DNA of 64,000 bases from an uncultured Pelagibacteraceae bacterium (GCA_902560015.1 CACEKA010000001.1:168895-232894), one strand, 5' to 3'; shown: positions 22,794 through 32,371, counted from the stretch's first letter. Made by a program: numbers and translations. The notes: generated from the letters alone by a model not told the origin.

Positions 22794-24152
22794 TTATTTT
22801 AATTGGTTAAATAGCTCTGGCGGTATTCCTTTATCAGACATACCTTTCAGATTTCCTTTTGACATCTTTTTCATCATTTCAGACATCATTTTAAATTGCT
22901 TAAGCAATTTATTGATAGTGGCTGGATCTGTGCCAGAGCCATTAGCAATTCTCTTTTTTCTAGAACCATCAATAAGTTTTGGGTTCTCTCTTTCCTTTTT
23001 CGTCATTGATAAAATTATAGCTTCATTTTTTGTAATAATACTTTCATCAATTCCAGCTGAGTCCATCTGAGACTTCATCTTTGAAACTCCAGGCATAAAT
23101 GACATAATTCCTTCAATGCCACCCATTTTTTTCATTTGTCTCAATTGAGTTAAATAATCTTGCATAGAGAATTGGCCTTTTTTTAAGTTTTCTTCTGCTT
23201 TTTTAATATTCTCTTCACCTAAATCTTGTGCAGCTTTTTCTACAAGAGATACGATATCCCCCATACCAAGAATTCTGTTAGCTATTCTATCAGGATGAAA
23301 TACTTCAAGATTGTCTATCTTCTCACCAATACCTAAAAATTTAATTGGGACATCAGAAACATACTTCATACTTACAGCAGCTCCACCTCTTGCATCACCA
23401 TCAGCTCTTGTTAAAATTATTCCTGAAAGATTTACTGTATTCTTAAATTCTTTTGCAACTGAAGCTGCAACTTGTCCTGTTAAAGAGTCTGCAACTAAAA
23501 ATGTTTCTGTAGGATTGATTACACTTTCTATTTGCTTAATTTCACTCATCATTTGTAAGTCAATTTGAGTTCTACCTGCAGTATCAAACAAAATAATCTC
23601 TGCTCCGTTAAGATTTGCAGCACTTATTGCTCTTCTACAAATATCAGTAGGTTGTTGCCCCTCTATGATGGGAAGTGTCAAAATATCATTTTGTTCTCCT
23701 AAAGATCTAAGTTGTTCTTGGGCAGCTGGTCTATAAATGTCCAAGCTGACCATCATTACTTTTTTCTTTTTATTGGCTTCTAAATATTTCGCTAATTTTG
23801 CAGTTGTAGTTGTTTTACCAGAACCTTGAAGCCCTACTAACATCATTGGTACTGGTGGAACTGCATTTAGATTTACATCATTATTAGTTTCACCAAGCAA
23901 ATTAACTAATTCGTCATAAACAATTTTAACAACCATATCCCCAGGAGAGGTTGATCTAATAATTTCTTGTCCAAGAACTTTTGGTTTAACTTTTTCTATA
24001 AAATCTTTTGCAACATCAAGAGTTACATCAGCTTCCAATAAAGCCTGTCTAATCCCTCTTAAACCTTCATCTACCTGAGCTTCATCAAGTGAAGGAGCCT
24101 TTTTTAAAGAAGAAAAAATTTCTTCGAATTTATTTGTTAAATTTTCAAACAT
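22794..24152 (-). CDS. ffh: Signal recognition particle protein Ffh
   Basis: SRP54-type GTPase that binds signal sequences and SRP RNA and targets membrane proteins with FtsY. I place the start at the ATG at 24152 (MFENLTNKFEEIFSSLKK), the family N-terminus. A longer reading from 24179 adds nine residues from the structured leader. The NG domain shows the P-loop GLQGSGKTTTTAKLA, DTAGRTQIDLQMM and TRADGDARGGAAVS. The methionine-rich M domain includes the RNA-binding SRKKRIANGSGTDPATINKLLKQF. It starts the 24-kb minus-strand run and follows a probable cis-acting RNA. Confidence 0.97.
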   Translation of the reverse strand: MFENLTNKFEEIFSSLKKAPSLDEAQVDEGLRGIRQALLEADVTLDVAKDFIEKVKPKVLGQEIIRSTSPGDMVVKIVYDELVNLLGETNNDVNLNAVPPVPMMLVGLQGSGKTTTTAKLAKYLEANKKKKVMMVSLDIYRPAAQEQLRSLGEQNDILTLPIIEGQQPTDICRRAISAANLNGAEIILFDTAGRTQIDLQMMSEIKQIESVINPTETFLVADSLTGQVAASVAKEFKNTVNLSGIILTRADGDARGGAAVSMKYVSDVPIKFLGIGEKIDNLEVFHPDRIANRILGMGDIVSLVEKAAQDLGEENIKKAEENLKKGQFSMQDYLTQLRQMKKMGGIEGIMSFMPGVSKMKSQMDSAGIDESIITKNEAIILSMTKKERENPKLIDGSRKKRIANGSGTDPATINKLLKQFKMMSEMMKKMSKGNLKGMSDKGIPPELFNQLK

Positions 24153-24280
24153 ATTTATTACGCACAGCAGTAACCTCACTAGTGGGCGAGCCCTCGCTGA
24201 CTAGTGTCGATCTCTTTGTTTCCAAAGACACCGCAAATTTAATGTTTTTGCGGAAACGGCAACAACCTATAATAGAGGTT
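24153..24280 (-). ncRNA. Structured ffh leader (candidate ffh cis-regulatory RNA motif)
   Basis: GC-rich, hairpin-dense leader directly upstream of ffh in an otherwise very AT-rich gap. Perfect stems seen: CACTAGT/ACTAGTG at 24177-24206, enclosing GCGA/TCGC with a four-base loop; TCTTTG/CAAAGA at 24213-24228 with a GAAA tetraloop on the minus strand; CCGCAAA/TTTGCGG at 24231-24253; and AACCT/AGGTT at 24264-24280. From memory, a published comparative search of Pelagibacter intergenic regions reported a cis-regulatory RNA before the gene for the SRP protein component; this element fits by position. Autoregulation of ffh is inferred. Confidence 0.75.
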
Positions 24281-24313
24281 CAAAAAGTCAATAAATAAGT
24301 TAAATATCTATAT

Positions 24314-25138
24314 ATGGATATTAAAGCTTTTAAAATGGATGGTTTAGGCAATGATTTTGTCATTATCGATAATAGGCAAAATGTAACCCAACTAAACAAA
24401 GAGCAAATAATCAAAATTTGTGACAGAGATTTTTTAGGTTGTGATCAATTAATATTAATTAATAATAGTGAACTATCAGATGCTTCAATAGAATTTTTTA
24501 ATTCTGACGGTGGAACTTCGGGAGCGTGTGGAAATGGCACAAGATGTGTGGCTGATCTAATAGCAAAAGAAAGTGATAAAAAAACTATTATTTTAACTAC
24601 TGAGTCAGGAAACTTAAAATCAGAGATATTAGGAGACAAACTTGTTTCTACTGAAATAGGTATTGCAAAGACTAAATGGAATGAAATACCTTTGTCTGAA
24701 AATCTAGATACAAAAAATCTTAATATGAAAATTTATGACCTTGATAACAAAGAATATGTTGGGGGAACTGCTGTTAATGTCGGCAATCCACATATAATAT
24801 TTTTTGTTAAAGATAACAAAAATTTTGACATTAAAAAAATCGGGCCAGAGATTGAACATCATAAATTTTTTCCTGAAAGATGTAACGTAACGTTGGCAAC
24901 AATTATTAATGAAGAATTAATTAAAGTTAGAGTTTGGGAGAGAGGTGCTGGACTTACAAAAGCTTGTGGTACAGCTGCTTGTGCTACCGCATTTGCTGCA
25001 AAACAAAATGGACTTGCAAGTAATAAAGTAGATATAGAATTTTCAACTGGTAAATTGTCAATATCAATAGATGAAAATAATAGTATTCAAATGAAAGGTC
25101 CAGTTTCAGATATTAAGAATATTGAAATTAAAATTTAA
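24314..25138 (+). CDS. dapF: Diaminopimelate epimerase
   Basis: Cofactor-free racemase converting LL- to meso-diaminopimelate for peptidoglycan and lysine. It has 274 residues. Both catalytic cysteines are visible, in SGACGNGTRCVADL and in TKACGTAACATAFA. The opening AFKMDGLGNDFVIIDNR is typical. It is divergent from ffh across about 160 bases, and its stop shares a base with the ftsY start (TAATG). Confidence 0.96.
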   Translation: MDIKAFKMDGLGNDFVIIDNRQNVTQLNKEQIIKICDRDFLGCDQLILINNSELSDASIEFFNSDGGTSGACGNGTRCVADLIAKESDKKTIILTTESGNLKSEILGDKLVSTEIGIAKTKWNEIPLSENLDTKNLNMKIYDLDNKEYVGGTAVNVGNPHIIFFVKDNKNFDIKKIGPEIEHHKFFPERCNVTLATIINEELIKVRVWERGAGLTKACGTAACATAFAAKQNGLASNKVDIEFSTGKLSISIDENNSIQMKGPVSDIKNIEIKI

Positions 25139-26055
25139 TGGGAATTTTTGAAAAATTTAAATCTGGTTTTAAAAAGAGTGCATCTGCTTTTACTTCAGGT
25201 TTAAGAGACATAGTTGTAAAAAAAGAGATAGATGACAAAACACTCGATAGAATTGAAGAATATTTGATCCAATCTGATGTTGGGGTAGTAGCAGCATCTG
25301 AAATAAAAGAGATAATTTCTGATAGCAAAATTGATCCAAGCAAAGATATTGCAGATGAAATAAATGTTATTTTAAAAGACTATATTATTTCTTTAATGAA
25401 ACCGCTTGAAAATAATGAATTTTTTAAAAAAAAAGAAAAAATAAATGCCACATTGGTTTCTGGAGTAAATGGAGTTGGAAAAACAACTACCATTGGAAAA
25501 ATTAGCAAAATATTAAAATCAAATGGAAATAAAGTTATGCTTGCTGCTTCTGATACTTTTAGAGCTGCAGCTATTGAGCAATTAGAAAATTGGGCAAAAA
25601 AAGTTGATGTTGAAATTACAAAGTCTTCTCAAGGTTCAGATCCAGCTTCTGTTGCATATAAAGCTATCGAAGAGTCAATAAATAAAAATTTTGACCAAGT
25701 TTTAATTGATACTGCTGGAAGATTACAAAATAAAAAAAACTTAATGGAAGAGTATAAAAAAATTGCAAATGTAACAAAAAAAATTGATGCCGATGCTCCT
25801 CATGATGTCATTTTAGTTTTAGATGCTACATCTGGTCAAAATGTCATTAATCAAGTTGAAGAATTTAATAAAATTATTCCAATTACTGGACTTATAATGA
25901 CAAAATTAGACGGAACAGCAAAAGGTGGAATTTTATTGGCTGTTGCCAAGAAATACAAACTTCCTATTATCGCTTTAGGATTAGGAGAAAAAGAAGATGA
26001 TTTACAAATATTTGAAGCTGAAAAATTTGCTGAAGCTTTTACTCAAGTTAATTAA
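25138..26055 (+). CDS. ftsY: Signal recognition particle receptor FtsY
   Basis: SRP receptor GTPase that docks Ffh-ribosome complexes at the membrane. The protein is 305 residues, essentially only the NG domain; the long acidic A domain of E. coli FtsY is absent. Seen: GVNGVGKTTTIGKIS (P-loop), ASDTFRAAAIEQLENW, DTAGRLQNKKNLMEE and TKLDGTAKGGILLA. It is coupled to dapF by a TAATG overlap, and its 3' end overlaps the convergent small secreted protein gene by 8 bases. No MiaB-like gene lies between dapF and ftsY, unlike in many alphaproteobacteria. Confidence 0.97.
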   Translation: MGIFEKFKSGFKKSASAFTSGLRDIVVKKEIDDKTLDRIEEYLIQSDVGVVAASEIKEIISDSKIDPSKDIADEINVILKDYIISLMKPLENNEFFKKKEKINATLVSGVNGVGKTTTIGKISKILKSNGNKVMLAASDTFRAAAIEQLENWAKKVDVEITKSSQGSDPASVAYKAIEESINKNFDQVLIDTAGRLQNKKNLMEEYKKIANVTKKIDADAPHDVILVLDATSGQNVINQVEEFNKIIPITGLIMTKLDGTAKGGILLAVAKKYKLPIIALGLGEKEDDLQIFEAEKFAEAFTQVN

Positions 26056-26611
26056 TTAAAGTACTAGATATTAAGGGCTTATAAAAATTGCATTTATAAC
26101 TCTCTTTAAGCTTATAATGACCACAATCTTTAGCAATTGATGAAATTATAAAATCAAATTTTCCATTCATTGGATAAAGTTCTAGTTTTTTTTCAACAAT
26201 ATCAAATTTAAAATTAGCATTTAAACTTTTAACTGCACTAATCATAACCAAAGTCTTATTATCTTTTAAAAGATAATAAGCAAAATCATCTGGAAATACT
26301 GGAAAATTATACTCTTCAAGAAAATACTTTGCTCTATTTGGAAACCATTCATAAGAAATTAAAGGTGATGAAGTTTCTGTTTTATAATCATAAATATAAA
26401 GATCTTTAGGGTAATCATTTATATAATTACTTTTTTCACCTCTAGCTAAAATTGCTTTTTCTCTAGTTTTAAAATAAAGAGCAAAATTTTCGTTATGTGA
26501 ATTCATTTGATCGATGTGAAATAAATTATCTACAACAGATAACTCCTCCTTAGCTAAAACAAGTGTCTTAGTTAAGGATAAAATAATTATTATTAAAAGA
26601 AATTTTTTCAT
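26048..26611 (-). CDS. Small secreted protein of unknown function
   Basis: I do not recognise this 187-residue protein. Residues 1-20 are a clear signal peptide (MKKFLLIIIILSLTKTLVLA, cleavage likely after Ala20), so it is exported to the periplasm or beyond. The mature part is rich in aromatic and charged residues and has two cysteines near the C-terminus (AKDCGHYKLKESYKCNF) that could form a disulfide. No lipobox is seen. It lies 50 bases downstream of an alpha/beta hydrolase at the end of the TRAP/MFS operon and is convergent with ftsY. Confidence 0.7.
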   Translation of the reverse strand: MKKFLLIIIILSLTKTLVLAKEELSVVDNLFHIDQMNSHNENFALYFKTREKAILARGEKSNYINDYPKDLYIYDYKTETSSPLISYEWFPNRAKYFLEEYNFPVFPDDFAYYLLKDNKTLVMISAVKSLNANFKFDIVEKKLELYPMNGKFDFIISSIAKDCGHYKLKESYKCNFYKPLISSTLIN

Positions 26612-26661
26612 TCCTAAAAAATTAATAAAAGATCTTGTGCTATATTTGTTGGGAATGTGGC

Positions 26662-27480
26662 CTAATTTAAACTTTTAATAAATAAATTTAACGCAAAAAT
26701 AAGCTTATCATTATATTCCATCATATGATCGTCATCTTTTGTAAAATATGAATATTTAGGTTGATTGGCCATCTCATAAATTTTTTTACCCATCCAAAAA
26801 GGCACAATTTGATCAGACTCACCATGCATGACTAATACTGGAATATTAATATTTTTAATTTTTAAATTATTTTTATACTTATCCTTTAATAGAAGTCCCA
26901 CAGGGATATATGGATAGAAATTCTTTGCCGCTTCAACCATTGAGGTAAAAGGGGTTTCCAGTACTAATCCTGCAAAATTTCTATTTTGTGCTATTTCAGT
27001 TGCAACACCAGTACCAAGTGACTCTCCATAAATAATAATATCTTCCTCTGACAATCCTAAATTCTTTAACCAGTTTATTGCACTATTTCCATCAACGTAT
27101 AGCCCTTCCTCAGATGGTTTGCCGTTATTTCCACTAAAGCCCCTCCAGGAAATAATTAAAAAATTAACATTCATATCTTTAAAATGATTTAATTTATGAA
27201 TTCTATTTTCTAATGTTCCAGCATTTCCATGAAAATAAATAATTGTTTTAAATTTTTTGAGATCTTTTTTGTGAAACCAACTTAATAAATCTATGTTATC
27301 TAGTGTCTTAATTTTAACTTTTTCAATACTTACATCCAATTTATCACCAAAATAATTATTTTCATCAGGGTGATACATTAAATTTCTTTGAAATATGAAT
27401 AATACAATCAATACAAATGAATAAATTACCAATATTCCAATAATAATTTCCAAAAAAAAATTCCTACGTTTTATTTTCAT
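26662..27480 (-). CDS. Membrane-anchored alpha/beta hydrolase (BEM46/YfhR type)
   Basis: Serine hydrolase of 272 residues. A single hydrophobic N-terminal segment (about residues 9-29) looks like an uncleaved anchor. The catalytic domain shows IYFHGNAGTLENR (oxyanion hole), the nucleophile in IYGESLGTGVATE, the acid in VMHGESDQIVPFW and the histidine in KDDDHMMEYND. These marks fit the BEM46-like or dipeptidyl-peptidase-like hydrolase group whose substrates are mostly unknown. It overlaps the MFS transporter gene by 17 bases and is probably the next-to-last gene of the TRAP operon. Confidence 0.82.
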   Translation of the reverse strand: MKIKRRNFFLEIIIGILVIYSFVLIVLFIFQRNLMYHPDENNYFGDKLDVSIEKVKIKTLDNIDLLSWFHKKDLKKFKTIIYFHGNAGTLENRIHKLNHFKDMNVNFLIISWRGFSGNNGKPSEEGLYVDGNSAINWLKNLGLSEEDIIIYGESLGTGVATEIAQNRNFAGLVLETPFTSMVEAAKNFYPYIPVGLLLKDKYKNNLKIKNINIPVLVMHGESDQIVPFWMGKKIYEMANQPKYSYFTKDDDHMMEYNDKLIFALNLFIKSLN

Positions 27481-28705
27481 TTCTTTTTTTATTTATAATT
27501 AAGAAAAATATGTAAGAAACAAGACTTAAAAATAAAAAAACTGAAAAAGCTGACTTAAACCCTATTATTTCAGAGTAACCTAAGTTTTTAACTAAATCGA
27601 TTACAAGTCCCATAAGCCACTGCATTATAAAAGTTCCTAAAAATATTAATAAATTAAATGAAGTAAGAGCCTTACCAGCTAAATAACTAGGAAATGATAG
27701 TCCAACAGCTGGTTGCGTAACTGATAAAAAAATCGAACTTAGAATAAATAATGTAATATAAAATGCTCCTGCTTTTGGTCCCAAGATAATAATACTTATC
27801 ATTATTAAAAAACTTATAGGCAAACCAAGTTTTAATATTTTTAATGCACTAAAACCTGAGTTAGTAATTCTGGGTAAAAAATAACCCCATAAAAAAAATG
27901 AAACAAGCATGGTAATATTAATCCAAAATAATCCTGTGGCGCTTTCAAGTGGAGTATAACCAGCAACTCTTGTCATCCAAGGTCCTGCCCACAGAGTTTG
28001 GATTGCCATCAACCCTCCATAATTAAATAAGCCCATTGGAATAACACTTATAAAAAATCTATCTTTCCACACATCTGATAACGAACCAGATTTTGATGAA
28101 TTCTCTTTTAGTTCATCTTCTTTTTGATGATCCCATTTTGGAATAAAAGCTAACATTAAAAATATACTGATCAAAATTAGAATTGAAATTCCACCAAATA
28201 TCCACCTCCATCCAAAGCTTGGCAATAATAATTGAATTGGCAATGTTGAAGATAAAAATCCTAACGACGCAATCATCAGCATCCACGAATTGGCTCTTTG
28301 TTGTTGGTTTTCAGCAAACCAAATTCTATAACCCGTTAATGGCGCCATTAAACATGCACTAACTCCAACTCCTATTAAAATTCTTGAAACTAATAATCCT
28401 GAAAAACTTTGAGCTAGTGCAAATGAAGTAGTTCCGATTAATGCAATTAATAAAAATGATGAAACAATTTTCTTAGGTCCAAACTTATCTAACAAATATC
28501 CGAGAGGAATTTGCATACAGGCAAAACCTAAAAAATATCCACCCGCCAAAAGCCCTAAATCAGCAGCAAATAAATTAAATTCAGAAGTTAAAATAGGAGA
28601 AAGTGTAGCTGTGATAGCTCTTAACAGACAAGATAAAAAATATCCAAAAGCAAATACTAAAAAAACAGTAATGGCCTGTCTTTTAGGAAGAATATATTTT
28701 TCCAT
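27464..28705 (-). CDS. Major facilitator superfamily transporter
   Basis: Secondary transporter of 413 residues with about 12 hydrophobic segments and a central charged loop (residues about 190-215, KWDHQKEDELKENSS). The N-terminal half has FGYFLSCLLRAITATLSP, and the loop between helices 2 and 3 carries the MFS pattern GYLLDKFGPKKIVS. Its substrate cannot be read from sequence. Only 3 bases separate it from the TRAP large permease gene upstream, so it is probably made with the TRAP system and may handle a related organic acid or export a product. Confidence 0.85.
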   Translation of the reverse strand: MEKYILPKRQAITVFLVFAFGYFLSCLLRAITATLSPILTSEFNLFAADLGLLAGGYFLGFACMQIPLGYLLDKFGPKKIVSSFLLIALIGTTSFALAQSFSGLLVSRILIGVGVSACLMAPLTGYRIWFAENQQQRANSWMLMIASLGFLSSTLPIQLLLPSFGWRWIFGGISILILISIFLMLAFIPKWDHQKEDELKENSSKSGSLSDVWKDRFFISVIPMGLFNYGGLMAIQTLWAGPWMTRVAGYTPLESATGLFWINITMLVSFFLWGYFLPRITNSGFSALKILKLGLPISFLIMISIIILGPKAGAFYITLFILSSIFLSVTQPAVGLSFPSYLAGKALTSFNLLIFLGTFIMQWLMGLVIDLVKNLGYSEIIGFKSAFSVFLFLSLVSYIFFLIINKKRNENKT

Positions 28706-28708
28706 TTA

Positions 28709-31360
28709 TTAAAAATTTAAAGATATATCTCGATGAACTGAGTTACATCTTGCTACAAATTTAGCCTGTTCTTTTGTTAGTCTTGACTGGAGTCTTAATC
28801 CAATATTATTTTTGATAACTTCATTATATTTCATTAACTCAGGTAATAAATCTTTATTGGCATTTTCTCTCCAAGAAACTTCCTTTTCAAATAAACTAAA
28901 TGTTTCTGAACTAGTAGATTTTAATTTTTGTTCATCAACTTCATCGTTATCTATAACTGAAATTAAATCATCTAATTTATTTGCAAACTCATCTACTCCT
29001 GAGATTTCAGATAATTTTTCAAAAAGATTATCAATTATTGAAATTGAATTTTCATAATCTTTATTATCTAAATTATATTTTAATTCTTTAATTTCTGATG
29101 AAAGTTTTTTTAAATTTTCATGATCTTTTATAAAAAGTGCTATTTGATCAAGGGTATCGTATGCTTCATCAACATTTTTTCTATATCTTTTTGTTCTTGT
29201 ATTTTTTGCTTTATGAAGTATTTCAAATTCTTTGTTCTGAGATTTCCAATTTTCTGGAATTTCTTTATTTAATTCTTCTATTTCTAATTTATAATTTTCT
29301 ATTTTAAGCTCTAACTTGTTTTTAACTGCCACTTTATCTTTGTCTAAATTTCGAATTTCAGATTTCAATTTTTTAATTTTGTTATCTATTTTTCTAATTT
29401 TTTTCTGTTTTTTTCTTACACTAAAATGAAGATCCCTATAATCTTCTGCAAACAACTCATATTCTACCTCAGTTTTTTGAAGTTTCTTAACTATCGCAAA
29501 TGTGCCCAAAGCATTATCAAAATGTTCTTCAAATATATCTAATTTATCTACTGGTAGATTAGAAGGAGTTAATTTTTGGAAATTTATTATTGCAGTTCTA
29601 ATTTTTTCTTCATCTTTATTATAAATTGGAAATTTATATTTTTGTAAACAATATTGAAGTTTTGGGTTCATTGGTGGTGGCGCAACATTAGAAGTTAAAT
29701 ACGTTCTTGCTGGCAAATAGTTTACTAATGTTGGATAAAAACCAACAATTCCCAATCCAATAAGTTGCAATACTATGAAAGGAACAACTCCTTTCCAAAT
29801 ATTTAAAGTTGTTACAAATTTCGATGCAACTCCTTTTAGATAAAATAAAGCAAATCCAAATGGTGGTGTTAAAAAAGATGTTTGTAAATTAACTCCAATC
29901 ATAACTCCAAGCCAAATTGCACTAACATTGGCACCAGGTTCTGCTAATAATATTGGGGCAATTATAGGGACAACTACGACCGCAATCTCAATAAAGTCTA
30001 AAAAGAAACCTAAAAGAAAAATTACAGCCATTACAACAATGAACTGAGTCCAAAAGCCTCCTGGTAAATCTTGCAAGAAATCTCTTACCAACTCTTCTCC
30101 ACCAAAAGCTCTAAATCCAGAAGTTAGCATTGCAGCACCTAAAAGAATTATAAACACCATAGAAGTAGTTACACATGTTTCAGTGACAACTTCTTTTAAG
30201 ACATTGTCAATTTTATAAGATCTCCAAAAACTCCAAACGATTCCAACTAAAAATGTAATTGTAAAAAATCCGGTAATCAATATTGCTGTAAAGTCTCTAG
30301 TGTCTACAGCCTTAACATTTAAATTATAATTCTTAGAAAGAAAAAATATTGGGATAACCGATATAACTGAGATTATTATTGGATAATATGCATCCTTCTT
30401 ACCTTGATGAAGACGGTAACCTGCCATCATAGTTGCTCCGATTGCTCCAATAGATCCAGCCTGATTTACTGTCGCGATTCCCATTAATATAGATCCAAGA
30501 ACTGCAAATATTAGAGCAAGAGGTGGGATTATCACCCCAACAACTTTTATCCAAAATTTAAAATCAAAGTTTCCTTTAAATGTTACTGGTGGTGCTGCTT
30601 TAGGATTAATTCTTGCGTAAACAAAGACATACAGCATGTATAATCCAACTAAAACTAATCCAGGTAACAACGCTCCTAAAAACATATCTCCAGCACTAGT
30701 CGAACCTACTCTAAATTCACCAGGCATATTAAATTCACCAGTAAGAATTTTATAATCTGTCTGTCGAATTGTGTTTGCAACATCTGCAGCACTAGCTAAT
30801 TGGTCTGCGATGATAATTAAAACAATTGAGGGAGGTATTATTTGACCTAGAGTTCCAGATGAACAAACAATTCCGCTCGCAAGACTTTTATCATATTTAT
30901 TGTTCAACATTGTTGGCAATGAAATTAATCCCATAGCAATAACAGTTGCTCCTACTATACCTGTGGTTGCTGCAAGCAATGCTCCTACAAAAATAACCGA
31001 GATACCCAATCCTCCAGGTATTGGACCAAATAATTGACCCATAGTGACTAATAAATCCTCTGCTATCTTTGATTTTTGCAACATAATGCCCATAAAAATA
31101 AACAAAGGTATGGCAATTAAAGTGTCTGTTTCCACATCCCAATAATTACTCCTAAAATTTGTAATCCCAGCGGTTAACCATTCCTTTGGACCATCAGTTG
31201 CAAAATAAGCACTTATGTCCCCTTCAAAAAGATATCCACTAAATGCAGCAAGACCAATTGAAATAATTGCAGAACCTGGCAACGCAAAAGCCACTGGAAA
31301 ACCTGAAGCTAACGCACCTATCATTATGATTACAAGTAAAGCTAAAAATAAATGTTCCAT
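28709..31360 (-). CDS. dctM: TRAP transporter large permease with a C-terminal coiled-coil extension
   Basis: Large membrane subunit of a tripartite ATP-independent transporter, driven by an ion gradient. Residues 1-550 form the multi-helix domain with family motifs TLIAIPLFIFMGIML, GATVIAMGLISLPTML, SSGTLGQIIPPSIVL and QTSFLTPPFGFALFYLKGV. This part is longer than simple DctM proteins (about 430), as in the subgroup with extra loops. Residues 551-883 are a soluble, highly charged helical tail, e.g. KKQKKIRKIDNKIKKLKSE, with heptad-like Leu/Ile spacing that suggests coiled coil. The tail has no family I recognise. The gene is 3 bases from dctQ and 3 bases from the MFS gene. Confidence 0.9.
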   Translation of the reverse strand: MEHLFLALLVIIMIGALASGFPVAFALPGSAIISIGLAAFSGYLFEGDISAYFATDGPKEWLTAGITNFRSNYWDVETDTLIAIPLFIFMGIMLQKSKIAEDLLVTMGQLFGPIPGGLGISVIFVGALLAATTGIVGATVIAMGLISLPTMLNNKYDKSLASGIVCSSGTLGQIIPPSIVLIIIADQLASAADVANTIRQTDYKILTGEFNMPGEFRVGSTSAGDMFLGALLPGLVLVGLYMLYVFVYARINPKAAPPVTFKGNFDFKFWIKVVGVIIPPLALIFAVLGSILMGIATVNQAGSIGAIGATMMAGYRLHQGKKDAYYPIIISVISVIPIFFLSKNYNLNVKAVDTRDFTAILITGFFTITFLVGIVWSFWRSYKIDNVLKEVVTETCVTTSMVFIILLGAAMLTSGFRAFGGEELVRDFLQDLPGGFWTQFIVVMAVIFLLGFFLDFIEIAVVVVPIIAPILLAEPGANVSAIWLGVMIGVNLQTSFLTPPFGFALFYLKGVASKFVTTLNIWKGVVPFIVLQLIGLGIVGFYPTLVNYLPARTYLTSNVAPPPMNPKLQYCLQKYKFPIYNKDEEKIRTAIINFQKLTPSNLPVDKLDIFEEHFDNALGTFAIVKKLQKTEVEYELFAEDYRDLHFSVRKKQKKIRKIDNKIKKLKSEIRNLDKDKVAVKNKLELKIENYKLEIEELNKEIPENWKSQNKEFEILHKAKNTRTKRYRKNVDEAYDTLDQIALFIKDHENLKKLSSEIKELKYNLDNKDYENSISIIDNLFEKLSEISGVDEFANKLDDLISVIDNDEVDEQKLKSTSSETFSLFEKEVSWRENANKDLLPELMKYNEVIKNNIGLRLQSRLTKEQAKFVARCNSVHRDISLNF

Positions 31361-31363
31361 AAT

Positions 31364-32347
31364 TTAATTTTTCAAAAGTTTATCGCTACTGCTCATAAAA
31401 TAACTAGTAAATTGAATTAACATTGAAACAGCAAATACAGCCAAATATATTGCCATCAAATAAAGTAAATATAATCCGTTAGAACCTTGTTGGGTAATTT
31501 CGAAAGAAATAACTGGGCCATTGATTATACTTGCCTTTCCACCCATTCCTAAAAATAAAACTATTAGACATAGCGGAATACCTAAAATCAATGATCCTAC
31601 TGAATTAGTCCAAGCTTTTTTACGTTCACTAAAGCCTGTATATAAAACGTCAACCCTAACATGGCCTTCGTGAATTAGCGCATAAGCACTTGCAAAAAGA
31701 TAAAGTGCTGAATACCAGAAACGAACTAAATCTCCTTGAAAAGCTTGTTCATACTCAAATATAAATCTGGATAAAACTATAAAAAACTCACTGCCTACAA
31801 CAAGCACCGCCAACCAAATAAAACCCACAGATCTAGTAAAATATCCAACTACAAATGAAATTAAAATTAGTGGAAAATGAACAAATGTAATCCTGAAAGC
31901 AGGCACTACTAATTTAATTTTTAAGTATTCTCCAAATAATGGTTCAACTAATTTTTCAACAACTAAAAATGAGATTAATAAATCTGCAAGTCCAACTATT
32001 AACACCGCCCAAAAAGATGAACGAATTATATAAGCAGTGAATTTATCTAAAATTTTTGAATCTGCAGTTAATGTTTGTTTTATTGATCTATTTACATAAA
32101 AAATTGCCAAAAATATTGCAATCAAATAAAAAAATAATTGTAAAAAGGCAAAATTTAAAACTGAGTCTGATAATGGTTTACTTAATTTTTTAAATCCAAA
32201 CAAACCAAAATGTGAAAATAAATTTTTAACTCCTGGCCAATCAAACCAAACGGTTAAAACATTGTTGAATAAAAAAACAAAAGTAGTAGCCAATATTGAA
32301 TAACTAAATATTCTGATAAGTATTGGTAAATTACTCTTTGCAAACAT
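31364..32347 (-). CDS. dctQ: TRAP transporter small permease
   Basis: Small membrane subunit of the TRAP system, 327 residues, about twice the 160-180 typical of DctQ. The C-terminal half holds the DctQ signature region (AYALIHEGHVRVDVLYTGFS, then GIPLCLIVLFLGM). The N-terminal half adds about four hydrophobic segments. Large DctQ proteins of this kind occur with the large-DctM subgroup, which agrees with the neighbouring permease. It follows dctP after a 78-base gap that contains a terminator-like hairpin. Confidence 0.87.
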   Translation of the reverse strand: MFAKSNLPILIRIFSYSILATTFVFLFNNVLTVWFDWPGVKNLFSHFGLFGFKKLSKPLSDSVLNFAFLQLFFYLIAIFLAIFYVNRSIKQTLTADSKILDKFTAYIIRSSFWAVLIVGLADLLISFLVVEKLVEPLFGEYLKIKLVVPAFRITFVHFPLILISFVVGYFTRSVGFIWLAVLVVGSEFFIVLSRFIFEYEQAFQGDLVRFWYSALYLFASAYALIHEGHVRVDVLYTGFSERKKAWTNSVGSLILGIPLCLIVLFLGMGGKASIINGPVISFEITQQGSNGLYLLYLMAIYLAVFAVSMLIQFTSYFMSSSDKLLKN

Positions 32348-32371
32348 AACTTAAAAATCTGTGAACTTATT

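Noticed and set aside
24153..24300. Possible 4.5S SRP RNA or tmRNA gene beside ffh
   Set aside because: The hairpin-rich segment lacks the GGTCAGG...GGAA...AGCAG core of SRP RNA and any tmRNA-like acceptor or tag; a cis-leader fits better.
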